A stretch of 64,000 nt of DNA from Neisseriaceae bacterium TC5R-5 (GCA_020830965.2 JACCFC020000015.1:25273-89272); one strand, 5' to 3'; counted from the first letter of the stretch, positions 1 to 7,976 are shown. The notes: generated by a model not told the origin, from the sequence alone. Numbers and translations: made by a program.

Positions 1-2
1 AA

Positions 3-1625
3 CTCATGCGCTGGGGCGCTTCCGATGTCCAGTTCGTGCGCCCGCTGCATGGCTTGATCATGCTGCATGGCGACCAAGTCATCCCCGGTGAAGTATTCGG
101 CCTGCACAGCCGCCAGCAAACTCTGGGGCATCGCTTTCTATCTAATGGCCTGCTCACCATCGCCACTGCCGACAGCTACCCACGCACCTTGCACGAACAA
201 GGCAAAGTGATCGCCAGCTTCGAAGCCCGCCGCGAACTCATCCGCTACAAACTGAATGAAGCGGCCACCAGGCTCGGGGCCACCCTGGCCGCTGATGAAG
301 CGCTGTTTGACGAGGTGACGGGTCTGGTCGAATGGCCGGTGGTGCTAGAAGCCAGTTTTGACCCAGCCTTCCTGCAAGTCCCGCAGGAATGTTTGATTCT
401 CACCATGCAGCAGAACCAGAAATACTTCCCGCTGCTGGATGCCAACGGCAAACTGATGCATCGCTTTTTGCTGGTATCCAATCTGGAAACAGCCGACCCC
501 AGTTACATCATTGGTGGCAATGAACGCGTGTTGCGCGCCCGCCTGTCCGATGCGCAATTCTTCTTCGAACAGGATCAGAAAGTACGGCTGGACAGCCGCC
601 TGCCACGGCTGGCGCAAGTGGTTTACCACAATCAGCTCGGCTCACAACTGGAACGGGTGGAACGGCTGCAAAGCATCGCCGGCAATATTGCGCAGCAACT
701 AGGCGCAGATATCGCCCTGGCCAGCCGTGCCGCTTACCTGGCCAAAGCCGATCTGGTCAGCGGTATGGTAGGAGAGTTCCCCGAACTACAAGGCATCATG
801 GGCATGTACTACGCCCAAAGAGATGGCGAACACCCAGAAGTTGCCGCTGCCATTGCCGGCCACTACCATCCACGCTTTGCCGGTGACAGCCTGCCGGCCA
901 GCCCCATCGCCACCGCCGTTGCGCTGGCCGACAAACTGGAAACCATCGTCGGCATCTGGGGAATCGGTCTGATCCCTACTGGTGACAAAGACCCGTTTGC
1001 GCTGCGCCGCGCCGCGCTGGGCGTACTGCGTATGGCACTGGAACACGATCTTGACCTCAAGGCCCTGCTGGAAACCGTAGCAGCTACCTTCCCGGCCGGC
1101 AAACTCGCTGCCGATACCAGTGCCCAGGTTTTCGCCTTCATGCTGGAACGCCTCAAACACCTGCTGGCTAACGACTACCAAAGCGACGAAATCGATGCGG
1201 TGCTGGCACTGACCCCTAGTCGTCTACACCAGCTGCACACCATTCTCTCTGCTGTCGCCAACTTCAAAACGCTGCCAGAAGCCACCACCCTGGCCGCCGC
1301 CAACAAACGCGTCAAAAATATCCTGAAAAAAACTGAGGGCAAGCTGAGCGAAGTACAAACTGCGCTGCTGCAAGAAGTGGCTGAAAAAACTTTGTACCAG
1401 GCCGTCGAACAGTTGGCGCCACAAGTGGCCAGCCAATGTAGCGCCCATCACTTCAGTGCCGCCCTCTCGCTGCTCTCGCAACTCAAGGTGCCGGTAGATG
1501 CATTTTTTGATGAGGTGATGGTTATGGCCGACGACCCGGCGATACGCGCCAATCGCCTGGCCCTGCTGGCACGGCTGGCCGAACTGTTTAATCAGGTGGC
1601 AGATATTTCGCTACTAGCAGAGTAA
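3..1625 (+). CDS. glyS: Glycine--tRNA ligase beta subunit, 5'-truncated by window edge
   Basis: This is the C-terminal part of the beta subunit of the tetrameric (alpha2beta2) bacterial glycyl-tRNA synthetase, which charges tRNA-Gly in the cytoplasm. About 540 residues are visible. The E. coli protein has 689, so roughly the first 150 lie left of the window, presumably preceded by glyQ. The frame is open from base 3, so the ATG at 6 is internal. The family's conserved blocks are present (QNQKYFPL near residue 138, DAQFFFEQD near 180, then the HD-like segment [15 protein letters not shown] near 258), and the C-terminal anticodon-binding-like region is intact. The stop is at 1623-1625. About 100 bp downstream comes gmhB, a normal neighbour in betaproteobacteria. 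Nothing looks broken. Confidence 0.97.
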   Translation, partial: LMRWGASDVQFVRPLHGLIMLHGDQVIPGEVFGLHSRQQTLGHRFLSNGLLTIATADSYPRTLHEQGKVIASFEARRELIRYKLNEAATRLGATLAADEALFDEVTGLVEWPVVLEASFDPAFLQVPQECLILTMQQNQKYFPLLDANGKLMHRFLLVSNLETADPSYIIGGNERVLRARLSDAQFFFEQDQKVRLDSRLPRLAQVVYHNQLGSQLERVERLQSIAGNIAQQLGADIALASRAAYLAKADLVSGMVGEFPELQGIMGMYYAQRDGEHPEVAAAIAGHYHPRFAGDSLPASPIATAVALADKLETIVGIWGIGLIPTGDKDPFALRRAALGVLRMALEHDLDLKALLETVAATFPAGKLAADTSAQVFAFMLERLKHLLANDYQSDEIDAVLALTPSRLHQLHTILSAVANFKTLPEATTLAAANKRVKNILKKTEGKLSEVQTALLQEVAEKTLYQAVEQLAPQVASQCSAHHFSAALSLLSQLKVPVDAFFDEVMVMADDPAIRANRLALLARLAELFNQVADISLLAE

Positions 1626-1728
1626 AAATTTGATTTCAAGATCAGGTAAATTGCCACTGTTTACCTGGTCACCTGATGGAGCCTACCTGCAGAGAAAGGC
1701 TTAAATTAGCTTGCAATTAAAGGCACCT

Positions 1729-2265
1729 ATGAAACTCGTCATCCTTGATCGCGACGGCGTCATCAACGCCGATCGTGATGATTTTGTCAAAAACGCCACC
1801 GAATGGGTACCGCTGGAACACAGCCTGGAGGCGATTGCCAACTTTACGCAAGCTGGCTGGCAGGTTGTCATCGCCACCAATCAATCTGGCCTGGCCCGTG
1901 GCCTGTTTGATGTGCATGCGCTCAACAGCATGCACGAGAAAATGCACCGCTTGGTGGGACAGGCTGGCGGCCGTATTGAAGCGGTCGTCTTTTGCCCGCA
2001 TGGCCCCGAGATGGGTTGTGAATGCCGCAAGCCGCTGCCCGGCATGGTGCTGGAGATCGCCGAGCGCTTTAATGTCAAGCTGGAGGATTTACCACTGATT
2101 GGTGACAGCCTGCGCGACCTTGAAGCGATTGCTGCTGTGGGCGGACAGCCAATCCTGGTACGTACCGGCAAAGGTGAGGTCACGCTGGCGGCGGGGGCAT
2201 TACCAGAAGGCACGCTGGTATTTGCCGATTTATACGATGCCGCCGAATATCTGATTCGTCGTTAA
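1729..2265 (+). CDS. gmhB: D-glycero-beta-D-manno-heptose 1,7-bisphosphate 7-phosphatase
   Basis: This cytoplasmic HAD-superfamily phosphatase removes the C7 phosphate of heptose 1,7-bisphosphate on the route to ADP-heptose for the lipopolysaccharide inner core. The protein has 178 residues, close to the family's usual 180-190. The N-terminal HAD motif DRDGVIN carries the nucleophile and acid/base aspartates. TNQSG is motif II. A CPHG...CECRKP block holds the Cys/His zinc ligands typical of GmhB. GDSLRDLEA is motif IV. I chose the ATG at 1729, preceded by AAAGG at 1719-1723. A TTG 18 bases upstream at 1711 is also in frame but has no better ribosome site. The same protein can be called HisB-N-like, but the zinc loop and the absence of other histidine genes favour GmhB. 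Confidence 0.93.
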   Translation: MKLVILDRDGVINADRDDFVKNATEWVPLEHSLEAIANFTQAGWQVVIATNQSGLARGLFDVHALNSMHEKMHRLVGQAGGRIEAVVFCPHGPEMGCECRKPLPGMVLEIAERFNVKLEDLPLIGDSLRDLEAIAAVGGQPILVRTGKGEVTLAAGALPEGTLVFADLYDAAEYLIRR

Positions 2266-2271
2266 CGTTTA

Positions 2272-2388
2272 TTAGAAGCTGCTAACAAAACCGCAAAGAA
2301 TCCCTGAGCCGAGGCGCGCCGACGCAGACAGTACCAGTAGTACGGCAAGGAGGCGCGACGCTGGATCAGGGGTGTTGTTAGCCTCTAA
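2272..2388. repeat. MITE-like palindromic intergenic repeat, copy 1
   Basis: This 117-bp element lies between gmhB and plsC. Its ends are imperfect inverted repeats (TTAGA...GCTAACA on the left, TGTTGTTAGC...TCTAA on the right), with a nested inner pair CCTGAGCC/GGATCAGG. A second copy, clearly homologous along its full length, occurs at 28667-28785. Both copies share the internal run TACGGCAAGGAGGCG. It has no coding capacity. The layout suggests a non-autonomous miniature transposable element or a large REP-type repeat that folds into a long cruciform. Confidence 0.8.
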
Positions 2389-2456
2389 GTATGAATAGCT
2401 GGCTCTATTGGGCTGGCTGTGTCAAATTACCGCCTGATTACACATAGCGACAAATA

Positions 2457-3230
2457 ATGAATTTACTGTTACGCAACCTGATTTACTGGCTGATACTGGT
2501 GTTGATTACCCCTATTTTTTTTACCGGCCTGTTTCTGCTATCGCCATTTGGGCGTCGCCCGCGCCACATTATGGGGGTCAGTTGGGCAAAAACCCTGCTG
2601 TGGTCACTGGAACATATTATCGGCTTGAAATATCGGGTAATCGGTCGTGAAAACATTCCGGCCATCCCATCCATTATCTGCTCCAAGCATCAATCCGGCT
2701 GGGAAACGCTGGCCTTGCAAAAGGTCTTTCCTTGGCAAATTTATGTCACCAAACGCGAACTGCTGTGGATTCCATTTTTTGGCTGGGGTTTGGCGTTGAT
2801 GAATCCGATTGCCATTAACCGTTCACGCGGGGCCGAAGCCAGTCAGCGCCTATTGCAGCAGGGCCTGAATCGCAAGCGGCATCGCTTTTGGATTACAGTC
2901 TTTCCAGAAGGCACTCGCACCCGCCCTGGCATGGTGGGCAAGTATAAGCTGGGGGCGGCTCGCATGGCACAGCAGTTTGACATGCCGCTGGTACCGGTGG
3001 CACACAATGCCGGTGAGTTCTGGCCGCGTAATGCCTTTCTCAAATATCCGGGCGAGATCACCCTGGTCATTGGCACACCGATTATGCCTAATCTTGGCCC
3101 CCGCCCAGATGCCATCATGAAACAGGTTGAGCAATGGATAGAAGCACGCCAGCGTGAAATTGGCGGTGTTGGTCCCTTTGCTGACCCAGAGGAAAAACGT
3201 GCCCGTCTGGTTTCGTCTACCCATCGCTGA
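2457..3230 (+). CDS. plsC: 1-acyl-sn-glycerol-3-phosphate acyltransferase
   Basis: This is an inner-membrane-associated acyltransferase that puts the second acyl chain on lysophosphatidic acid to form phosphatidic acid, the second acylation step of phospholipid synthesis. It has 257 residues, near the family's 240-260. There is a hydrophobic N-terminal anchor (residues about 6-30). The catalytic motif appears as HQSGWE (His-X4-Glu, near residue 79); the family's usual form is HX4D. The substrate-binding motif FPEGTRT is near residue 150. PlsX, which helps make the first acyl donor, is encoded at 12483-13520. The stop overlaps the proposed GTG start of the next gene by 32 bp, so the two are probably co-transcribed. 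Confidence 0.94.
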   Translation: MNLLLRNLIYWLILVLITPIFFTGLFLLSPFGRRPRHIMGVSWAKTLLWSLEHIIGLKYRVIGRENIPAIPSIICSKHQSGWETLALQKVFPWQIYVTKRELLWIPFFGWGLALMNPIAINRSRGAEASQRLLQQGLNRKRHRFWITVFPEGTRTRPGMVGKYKLGAARMAQQFDMPLVPVAHNAGEFWPRNAFLKYPGEITLVIGTPIMPNLGPRPDAIMKQVEQWIEARQREIGGVGPFADPEEKRARLVSSTHR

Positions 3231-3906
3231 AGGAGAGCTGGTAGACGTCATGCTGGTGCGCCGTGTGCGCAAAAGCATCGCCATTCAGATACGCGCTGGT
3301 CGCGTAGAACTGATCGCTCACCCCGCCATTGGCACTGACCAACTTAAAGCTGCGCTGCTGCAACGCCAGCGGTGGATTGCCAAACATGTGCGGCAACAGC
3401 TTGCGGAACAGGCCGAACAAAATAAAAACTTACTCAATATCTGCTGGCGTGGTGAATCTCTGCCTTTGCTATTTGAGCCTGGCCACCGGCCCGCCACGCA
3501 ACGCAGCGAGCAGGGCCTGCATCTGATCGGCGTAGCTGCAGACGATCACCCCACTATCAAGCAATTGCTCAGCCATTATCTGCGCCGTGAGGCCGCCTTA
3601 TGCTTTCCGGCACAGTTGGCTACCTTCATGCCATTATGCCGCCGCCACCCCAGCGCTTGGCAGCTCTCTTCCGCTCGCACCCGCTGGGGTAGCTGTACCT
3701 CAGCCGGACGACTACACCTGAACTGGCGGCTAATCCAGGCTCCTCCAGCGGTACTGGATTATGTAATAGCGCATGAGCTAGCACACTTGGTGCACATGAA
3801 TCATTCCCCGGCCTTCTGGGCCGAAACCGCCAGACTATTCCCTGACTGGCAGGCAGCCCGACACTGGTTAAAACAGCACGGCAGCAGCCTATTTCACTTT
3901 GACTAA
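3199..3906 (+). CDS. YgjP-like (M48/DUF45, COG1451) zinc metallopeptidase
   Basis: This is a predicted zinc-dependent peptidase of the YgjP/DUF45 family. The zinc motif [11 protein letters not shown] sits in the C-terminal third, followed by SPAFW. Upstream is the family signature ARTRWGSC. Physiological substrates of the family are not firmly established, and no signal peptide is seen, so it is probably cytoplasmic. I chose the GTG at 3199 because AGAGGA lies about six bases upstream and the family's N-terminal strand begins here, giving about 235 residues. An in-frame GTG at 3154 would extend it deep into plsC, and the ATG at 3250 would lose the first conserved strand. It overlaps plsC by 32 bp and is followed closely by gloA. 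Confidence 0.85.
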   Translation: MPVWFRLPIAEGELVDVMLVRRVRKSIAIQIRAGRVELIAHPAIGTDQLKAALLQRQRWIAKHVRQQLAEQAEQNKNLLNICWRGESLPLLFEPGHRPATQRSEQGLHLIGVAADDHPTIKQLLSHYLRREAALCFPAQLATFMPLCRRHPSAWQLSSARTRWGSCTSAGRLHLNWRLIQAPPAVLDYVIAHELAHLVHMNHSPAFWAETARLFPDWQAARHWLKQHGSSLFHFD

Positions 3907-3919
3907 TGGAGAGAATGTA

Positions 3920-4309
3920 ATGCGATTACTACACACCATGCTACGCGTAGGCAATCTGGAGCGCTCATTGGCATTTTATCAGGAAGTATTGAATATGCAG
4001 TTATTGCGCCGCCAGGATTACCCGGAAGGTCGTTTTACCCTGGCCTTTCTGGGCTATGGCCCGGAGTCCAGCCACACGGTACTGGAGCTTACCCACAACT
4101 GGGATAGCGACCATTACGAACTGGGCAATGCCTATGGCCATATCGCGATTGGCGTGCCAGATGCCTATGCTAGCTGTGAGGCAGTACGTGCTAAAGGCGG
4201 TAAAGTAGTACGTGAGGCCGGACCAATGAAACACGGTAGTACCGTGATTGCCTTTGTCGAAGATCCGGATGGTTACAAAATCGAGTTTATCCAACAAGCA
4301 GGGCAATAA
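3920..4309 (+). CDS. gloA: Lactoylglutathione lyase (glyoxalase I)
   Basis: It converts the methylglyoxal-glutathione hemithioacetal to S-lactoylglutathione, the first step of methylglyoxal detoxification in the cytoplasm. It has 129 residues. All four metal ligands of the bacterial Ni-type enzyme are at their E. coli positions: His5, Glu56, His74 and Glu122. It lacks the insertions of the zinc-type eukaryotic enzymes, so nickel or cobalt use is expected. I chose the ATG at 3920 with GGAGAG six bases upstream. A TTG at 3899 is in frame but inferior. It follows the YgjP-like gene by 13 bp. Confidence 0.96.
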   Translation: MRLLHTMLRVGNLERSLAFYQEVLNMQLLRRQDYPEGRFTLAFLGYGPESSHTVLELTHNWDSDHYELGNAYGHIAIGVPDAYASCEAVRAKGGKVVREAGPMKHGSTVIAFVEDPDGYKIEFIQQAGQ

Positions 4310-4368
4310 CAGCGCTGCCACAACCCTGAAGCTCACCCCTTAAGCATGTACTCACAAAAATAATGAGA

Positions 4369-4395
4369 AGGCCGGCCAGTTATTACTGGCCGCCT
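4369..4395. promoter_or_regulatory. Imperfect hairpin upstream of the antiporter gene
   Basis: GGCCAG and CTGGCC arms flank a TTATTA loop, and the stem extends outward to AAGG/CCTT with one bulged base. No T-tract follows on the + strand. It stops six bases before the strong ribosome site AAGGAGGAGA of the antiporter. It could be a factor-dependent end for gloA or a 5'-leader structure acting on antiporter translation. Confidence 0.4.
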
Positions 4396-4415
4396 TATCA
4401 AAGGAGGAGACATTG

Positions 4416-5825
4416 ATGTATCAGAAATTACTCATCTTACTGGCTTGTGCGCTAATACCCGCCCTGGCTCAGGCAGCCGAGCTGGATGGTGCCAAGCTCA
4501 GCCTGTTATGGGGCATGCCGTTTGCCGGCATTTTATTATCCATTGCTCTGTTTCCTATTTTTGCCCCCGTCTTCTGGCACCATCATTTCGGTAAAATTAC
4601 GGCCGTCTGGACCCTTCTATTTTTCCTGCCTTTCAGCCTCAGTTTTGGCTTGAATATTTCTGCCGCCCTAGTCATCCATGCGCTGCTAACCGAATATCTG
4701 CCATTTATCATTCTACTGTTTGCGCTTTATACCGTTTCCGGCGGCATTCTCTTATGGGGCTCGCTGCACGGCTCACCCAAACTCAACACAGCCATTCTCG
4801 CCATCGGTACCTTGCTGGCCTCTATCATGGGCACTACCGGCGCAGCCATGCTGTTGATACGGCCGCTGCTACGCGCTAACGAAAAACGCCAGCACAATGT
4901 GCATGTAGTAGTATTTTTTATTTTCCTGGTTGCCAATGTCGGCGGTGGCCTAACCCCGCTGGGCGACCCGCCCTTATTCCTAGGCTTTCTGAAAGGCGTC
5001 AGTTTTGGCTGGACCTTGCAACATATGGCTCTGCCAGTATTAACGATGTCACTCGCCTTGCTGGCCATCTTCTACGGGCTGGATCATTACTTGTTCGCTA
5101 AGGAAGCCAAAGCCGGCACACTCGCTGTTGTTGATCGCAGCCACGATACGCCAATCAAGCTATACGGCAAAAGCAATTTGCTGCTACTGCTGGCCATCGT
5201 TGCTGCCGTGCTCTTATCCGGCTTCTGGCGACCTGGCATCCATACGGTGGTCCTAGGAACAGTGGTGGAATTGCAAAATGTGCTACGAGATATCTTACTG
5301 CTACTGATTGCCGTGCTATCGCTGTGGATAACTCCAAAACAAGTACGTGCCGGCAATGAGTTCAATTGGGGCCCTATTTTGGAAGTAGGCAAACTGTTTG
5401 CCGGGATTTTCCTCACCATCGCCCCAGTCATCGCCATACTACGCGCGGGCAACGAAGGGCACTTGGCCAGTCTGGTACAGGCGGTATCCGATAGCCAGGG
5501 CCAGCCGGTAGATCATATGTATTTCTGGATGACCGGCATTCTGTCCAGCTTCCTAGATAATGCCCCAACCTATCTGGTGTTCTTCAACCTGGCTCATGGT
5601 GATGCGCAGGTATTAATGGGCCCGATGGCCAGTACCCTACTCGCTATCTCAATGGGTGCGGTCTTCATGGGAGCCAATACCTATATCGGCAACGCCCCCA
5701 ACTTTATGGTGAAAGCAATTGCCGAACAGCGCCACGTCAAAATGCCAAGCTTTTTTGGCTATATGGCTTGGTCTGGGGCCGTCTTGCTACCTTTGTTTGT
5801 CATGATGACTTGGCTGTTTTTCTAA
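4416..5825 (+). CDS. Sodium:proton antiporter-like ion transporter (CitMHS/NhaD-like)
   Basis: This is a polytopic inner-membrane protein of 469 residues. An N-terminal hydrophobic stretch ends in ALAQA, either a cleavable signal or the first membrane span. About ten to twelve further hydrophobic segments follow. Conserved blocks include GTTGAAMLLIRPLL near residue 143, GGGLTPLGDPPLF near 177, FLDNAPTYL near 383 and GANTYIGNAPNF near 421. The paired GDPP and NAPN/DNAP re-entrant motifs are typical of the ion-transporter superfamily containing NhaD and citrate carriers, and close relatives are usually annotated as Na+/H+ antiporters. The substrate is inferred only. The ATG at 4416 has an excellent ribosome site (AAGGAGGAGA, 4401-4410). 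It faces the macro-domain gene convergently. Confidence 0.82.
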   Translation: MYQKLLILLACALIPALAQAAELDGAKLSLLWGMPFAGILLSIALFPIFAPVFWHHHFGKITAVWTLLFFLPFSLSFGLNISAALVIHALLTEYLPFIILLFALYTVSGGILLWGSLHGSPKLNTAILAIGTLLASIMGTTGAAMLLIRPLLRANEKRQHNVHVVVFFIFLVANVGGGLTPLGDPPLFLGFLKGVSFGWTLQHMALPVLTMSLALLAIFYGLDHYLFAKEAKAGTLAVVDRSHDTPIKLYGKSNLLLLLAIVAAVLLSGFWRPGIHTVVLGTVVELQNVLRDILLLLIAVLSLWITPKQVRAGNEFNWGPILEVGKLFAGIFLTIAPVIAILRAGNEGHLASLVQAVSDSQGQPVDHMYFWMTGILSSFLDNAPTYLVFFNLAHGDAQVLMGPMASTLLAISMGAVFMGANTYIGNAPNFMVKAIAEQRHVKMPSFFGYMAWSGAVLLPLFVMMTWLFF

Positions 5826-5850
5826 GCGAGCAACAACGTTAGAAAAGCTG

Positions 5851-5893
5851 GTGCTGCCGCTAGCACACTCACCCAGTGGCTTATCGGCAGCAC
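5851..5893. other. Long-stem inverted repeat between convergent genes
   Basis: A perfect 9-bp inverted repeat (GTGCTGCCG at 5851-5859, CGGCAGCAC at 5885-5893) encloses a 25-base loop. It sits in the 99-bp gap between the antiporter stop and the macro-domain stop. There is no T-tract, so it is not a classical intrinsic terminator, but its position fits a transcription barrier between two convergent units. Confidence 0.4.
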
Positions 5894-5924
5894 AGGGACT
5901 TCTAGGGCAAGCTTGCTTAATGCG

Positions 5925-6407
5925 CTACGGTGCAGCCAAGTCATACACCGTTACCGCTATGCCTTGGCTGGTGAGCATTTGCTGAATAATCGGCTCTATT
6001 TGTTCCCAGTTACCGCCCGCCAGGCCACAACCAATTCGCGGCATGTGGACAGAGGCAGCCACTTGTTTTGCATACCCGGCAACCTGTTCCAGCCCATACG
6101 CTACAGCCTGATAGCGTATGGGCGGTGTCTTTTCTTTATTGCGTGCATGGCTAATCCCGTGCTGGCCGATGATATTAGCCACCGTAATATCTGACTCCAC
6201 CGCAACAAACTGCACCTCGCCAAGCTCGGCCTGATTGTGTTGTGCAAAAGCGGCTTTGTACTGTTTCTCCGGCTGCGGCCATTTTTTACTGACCGCCAGC
6301 ACAAAACCTTTGCCCCATTTACCCAAATCATTACAAATATGGACGATGACTTTATGACCGTCACCCATTGGGCTAGTCGCATCACCTGTTACATAACGGA
6401 TATTCAT
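5925..6407 (-). CDS. Macro-domain protein, probable ADP-ribosyl hydrolase
   Basis: This is a 160-residue stand-alone macro domain, a fold that binds ADP-ribose and often removes it from modified targets. The adenine/ribose-binding start VTGDAT is at residues 6-11. ICNDLGKWGKGF at about 24-35 holds the Asn/Asp and the glycine loop. MPRIGCGLAGG near residue 122 is the phosphate-binding loop. It is the last gene of a three-gene minus-strand unit, and its ATG overlaps the TGA of the upstream DUF6881 gene (ATGA), so translation is coupled. In DarTG systems a macro domain reverses the toxin's ADP-ribosylation. Here the partner is a HYD1-type transferase, so a similar eraser role is inferred. Without that context it would simply be called an Appr-1''-p-processing protein. 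Confidence 0.88.
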   Translation of the reverse strand: MNIRYVTGDATSPMGDGHKVIVHICNDLGKWGKGFVLAVSKKWPQPEKQYKAAFAQHNQAELGEVQFVAVESDITVANIIGQHGISHARNKEKTPPIRYQAVAYGLEQVAGYAKQVAASVHMPRIGCGLAGGNWEQIEPIIQQMLTSQGIAVTVYDLAAP

Positions 6408-6682
6408 TTGGTAGCTTTAGCCCAAATTTCCTCAAAATCTTGCTTACTTATTTCCTTGATAGAGAAATCCGACTGGCTTGAAATTTCACCAAGACTTGGA
6501 ACAGGAACAATACCCAACCTGGTTGGTGCTATAGCTTTTTGCTTTGAGGCATAAGTCATTTTACCTGCTGAAAAAATTTCAACCTTACGGGTTTCATACC
6601 GGCTGGCATCAAGCTCACTGTAAAACTCAGAAGGAAAACCGGCCGGACTATTTTTCCACTTAGAATAGATATAGACGCTCAT
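6404..6682 (-). CDS. DUF6881 protein, candidate antitoxin/immunity protein
   Basis: This 92-residue soluble protein has no signal peptide. The pattern YIYSKW, FYSELDASRYETRKVEIF near residue 22, TRLGIVPVP near 53, and a C-terminal segment ending EFEEIWAKA-like (here DFEEIWAKA) matches the small DUF6881 family as I know it. No function is established for the family from this sequence. It lies between the ADP-ribosyltransferase (8 bp upstream) and the macro gene (4-bp overlap). That is the place where a direct inhibitor of the toxin would be expected, so an antitoxin role is proposed by position only. Confidence 0.72.
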   Translation of the reverse strand: MSVYIYSKWKNSPAGFPSEFYSELDASRYETRKVEIFSAGKMTYASKQKAIAPTRLGIVPVPSLGEISSQSDFSIKEISKQDFEEIWAKATK

Positions 6683-6690
6683 AATTAACC

Positions 6691-7026
6691 TTATACTTTC
6701 CCATGACCTTTAAGTCTTTCAGTAATATCTAACGGATGAGCATTAGGTATGACATAAACGCCCTCACGCCCGTGCACAAGCTCTAAGCCTTGAACATCAA
6801 CATTAATATGGTATTCAAATCGCCTTCCCGCCCAAGGCAGACCAAAGAAAATCATAGACAGCTGACCGGGGCGTTTTGTTTTGGGAACAATATCACTTAC
6901 GTACTGCCCATCGCCGAATCTGGCATCTTTAGGATTATGGGCTCTCAAAGAAGGATTAATTAACTTACTCTCAAGAATCCCGTTATATCCTTGGAGGTTA
7001 GTGTAATGATATAGAATGCGTTCCAC
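6691..7026 (-). CDS. HYD1-type ADP-ribosyltransferase, candidate toxin
   Basis: This is a predicted mono-ADP-ribosyltransferase of the Tox-ART-HYD1 class, named for its His, Tyr and Asp residues. With a GTG start at 7026 the protein has 111 residues. LYHYT puts the NAD-binding His at 7, FGDGQYVSD puts the Tyr at 42, and HINVDVQGLE supplies an Asp at 77. HYD1 domains are usually toxin tips of larger secreted proteins; here the domain stands alone without any delivery domain, so it acts inside the cell that makes it. The GTG is favoured over an ATG at 7086 because AAGGAA lies four bases upstream of it, and a TTGGTA-18-TAAAAT promoter would overlap the longer reading. The longer form would add 20 residues. 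The target is unknown. Confidence 0.78.
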   Translation of the reverse strand: MERILYHYTNLQGYNGILESKLINPSLRAHNPKDARFGDGQYVSDIVPKTKRPGQLSMIFFGLPWAGRRFEYHINVDVQGLELVHGREGVYVIPNAHPLDITERLKGHGKV

Positions 7027-7066
7027 TTGCTTCCTTATTCTGCAATACGATTTAAGAGAAAAGCTT

Positions 7067-7096
7067 ATTTTACAGAGTAAAGTCATGCCTTACCAA
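7067..7096 (-). promoter_or_regulatory. Predicted sigma70-type promoter of the ART cassette
   Basis: Read on the minus strand, TTGGTA (7091-7096) and TAAAAT (7067-7072) are 18 bp apart. Transcription would start near 7060, giving a leader of about 35 bases before the GTG at 7026 with AAGGAA in it. This fits one mRNA for the three genes. Confidence 0.45.
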
Positions 7097-7322
7097 TAAA
7101 CCTAGCCAACCAATAGTACCGACCTATCCCTGCCAAGCTGGCCTACTACCACCCCTAAAGGGCTGCCGTCCATGCTTGACCTGCCACCGATTCATTGTTA
7201 CCTTGCCTTCCGGTCTGAACACACCATCAACAGGCGCCCGCCGCTTCTGACACTTGCGGCTTTTTTGCGCCTATAGTTTTCTATGCAAGGGGAGTACAAC
7301 ATCCTAGTAGCGGGGAAAATCT

Positions 7323-7526
7323 ATGAGCCATCCTGTTACAGTGTTCGAGTACTCGACCGCCTCTATGCACAAAAGGCTATCGGAACAATCAAGCCGAAAC
7401 CAGCTGCCTCGCGATTAAGGCCATTGAATGATTCGCCCGATAGTGAAGGTCAAGCACAAGCTGTCCCAGCTGCCGCTGGGTGATGATAGCCAGCGCTCTC
7501 CTCAGTGGATAGAGCAAGCTAGGTAG
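7323..7526 (+). pseudogene. Possible degenerate phage-derived reading frame
   Basis: The 560 bp between the ART gene and the acyl-CoA-binding gene hold no intact gene. From an ATG at 7323 a short frame runs about 31 codons (MSHPVTVFEYSTASMHKRL...) to a stop. A shift of frame near 7400 then reads CLAIKAIE before another stop, and a further 32-codon frame starts at 7428 and stops at 7526. The fragments remind me of small conserved prophage proteins with a CLAIKAIE-like core, but this is recall rather than a match I can prove. A perfect CCCAGC/GCTGGG hairpin lies at 7465-7480. The region is best read as decayed mobile DNA. Confidence 0.25.
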
Positions 7527-7652
7527 CTGGGTGATTGGTCATTATCTGGGCAGCCTAGAAGAGATTCAGGCGTAAACCCAGCAAGGCTGGCTAGCGGTTC
7601 AATCAGGTTGTGACATCGCTCACACCAGCACACTCTTAAAAAGGATGTACTC

Positions 7653-7913
7653 ATGTCTGACTTACTCACACTGTTCACGCAAGCACAAGCCGATATCAAA
7701 ACGCTGGCCGAGCGTCCGGACAATCAAGTTCTATTGCAACTGTATGCGCTGTATAAGCAGGCCACGGCTGGCGATGCCAGCGGCGAGCGCCCCGGCATGA
7801 TGGACTTTGTTAACCGAGCCAAGTTTGATGCCTGGGATAAGCTGAAAGGGCAATCGACTGAGACGGCAATGCAGACCTATGTTGATCTCGTAACCAAATT
7901 ACTGGCCGAATAA
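7653..7913 (+). CDS. Acyl-CoA-binding protein
   Basis: This is a small soluble four-helix protein of 86 residues that binds medium- and long-chain acyl-CoA esters and buffers or transports them. The family signature is clear: LYALYKQATAGD near residue 30, then KFDAWDKLKGQS near 57-68 with the conserved Lys and Trp that contact CoA, and a closing Y-V-x-L-V motif. Such genes are common in eukaryotes and present in a minority of bacteria. The ATG at 7653 has AAAAAGGA upstream. It converges on fabF, from which it is separated by a strong bidirectional terminator. Confidence 0.93.
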   Translation: MSDLLTLFTQAQADIKTLAERPDNQVLLQLYALYKQATAGDASGERPGMMDFVNRAKFDAWDKLKGQSTETAMQTYVDLVTKLLAE

Positions 7914-7927
7914 GTGGCTGCAGTGAC

Positions 7928-7962
7928 AAAAAAACCGGCCTTCACATGAGGGCCGGTTTTTT
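7928..7962. terminator. Bidirectional intrinsic terminator
   Basis: A CCGGCC/GGCCGG stem (7935-7940, 7951-7956) with a 10-base loop is flanked by an A-run on the left and a T-run on the right. It therefore works for the acyl-CoA-binding gene on + and for fabF on -. Confidence 0.9.
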
Positions 7963-7976
7963 ATTGGCATCAGATC

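Noticed and set aside
786..1481. Long antisense frames in glyS
   Set aside because: Mirror frames of a GC-rich conserved gene; no start signals or family resemblance.
1643..1667. CAGGTAAA/TTTACCTG hairpin after glyS
   Set aside because: No T-tract and an alternative pairing competes; too weak to call a terminator.
5925..6407. Macro gene as a DarG antitoxin
   Set aside because: No DarT is present and the protein lacks DarG's extra C-terminal domain; the partner is a HYD1-type transferase.
5913..6554. Plus-strand frames opposite the macro-domain and DUF6881 genes
   Set aside because: They lie antisense to well-supported genes and contain no conserved motif.
7283..7483. 66-codon frame starting MQGEYNIL
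   Set aside because: It overlaps the fragments of decayed phage-like DNA in another frame and shows no family motif.
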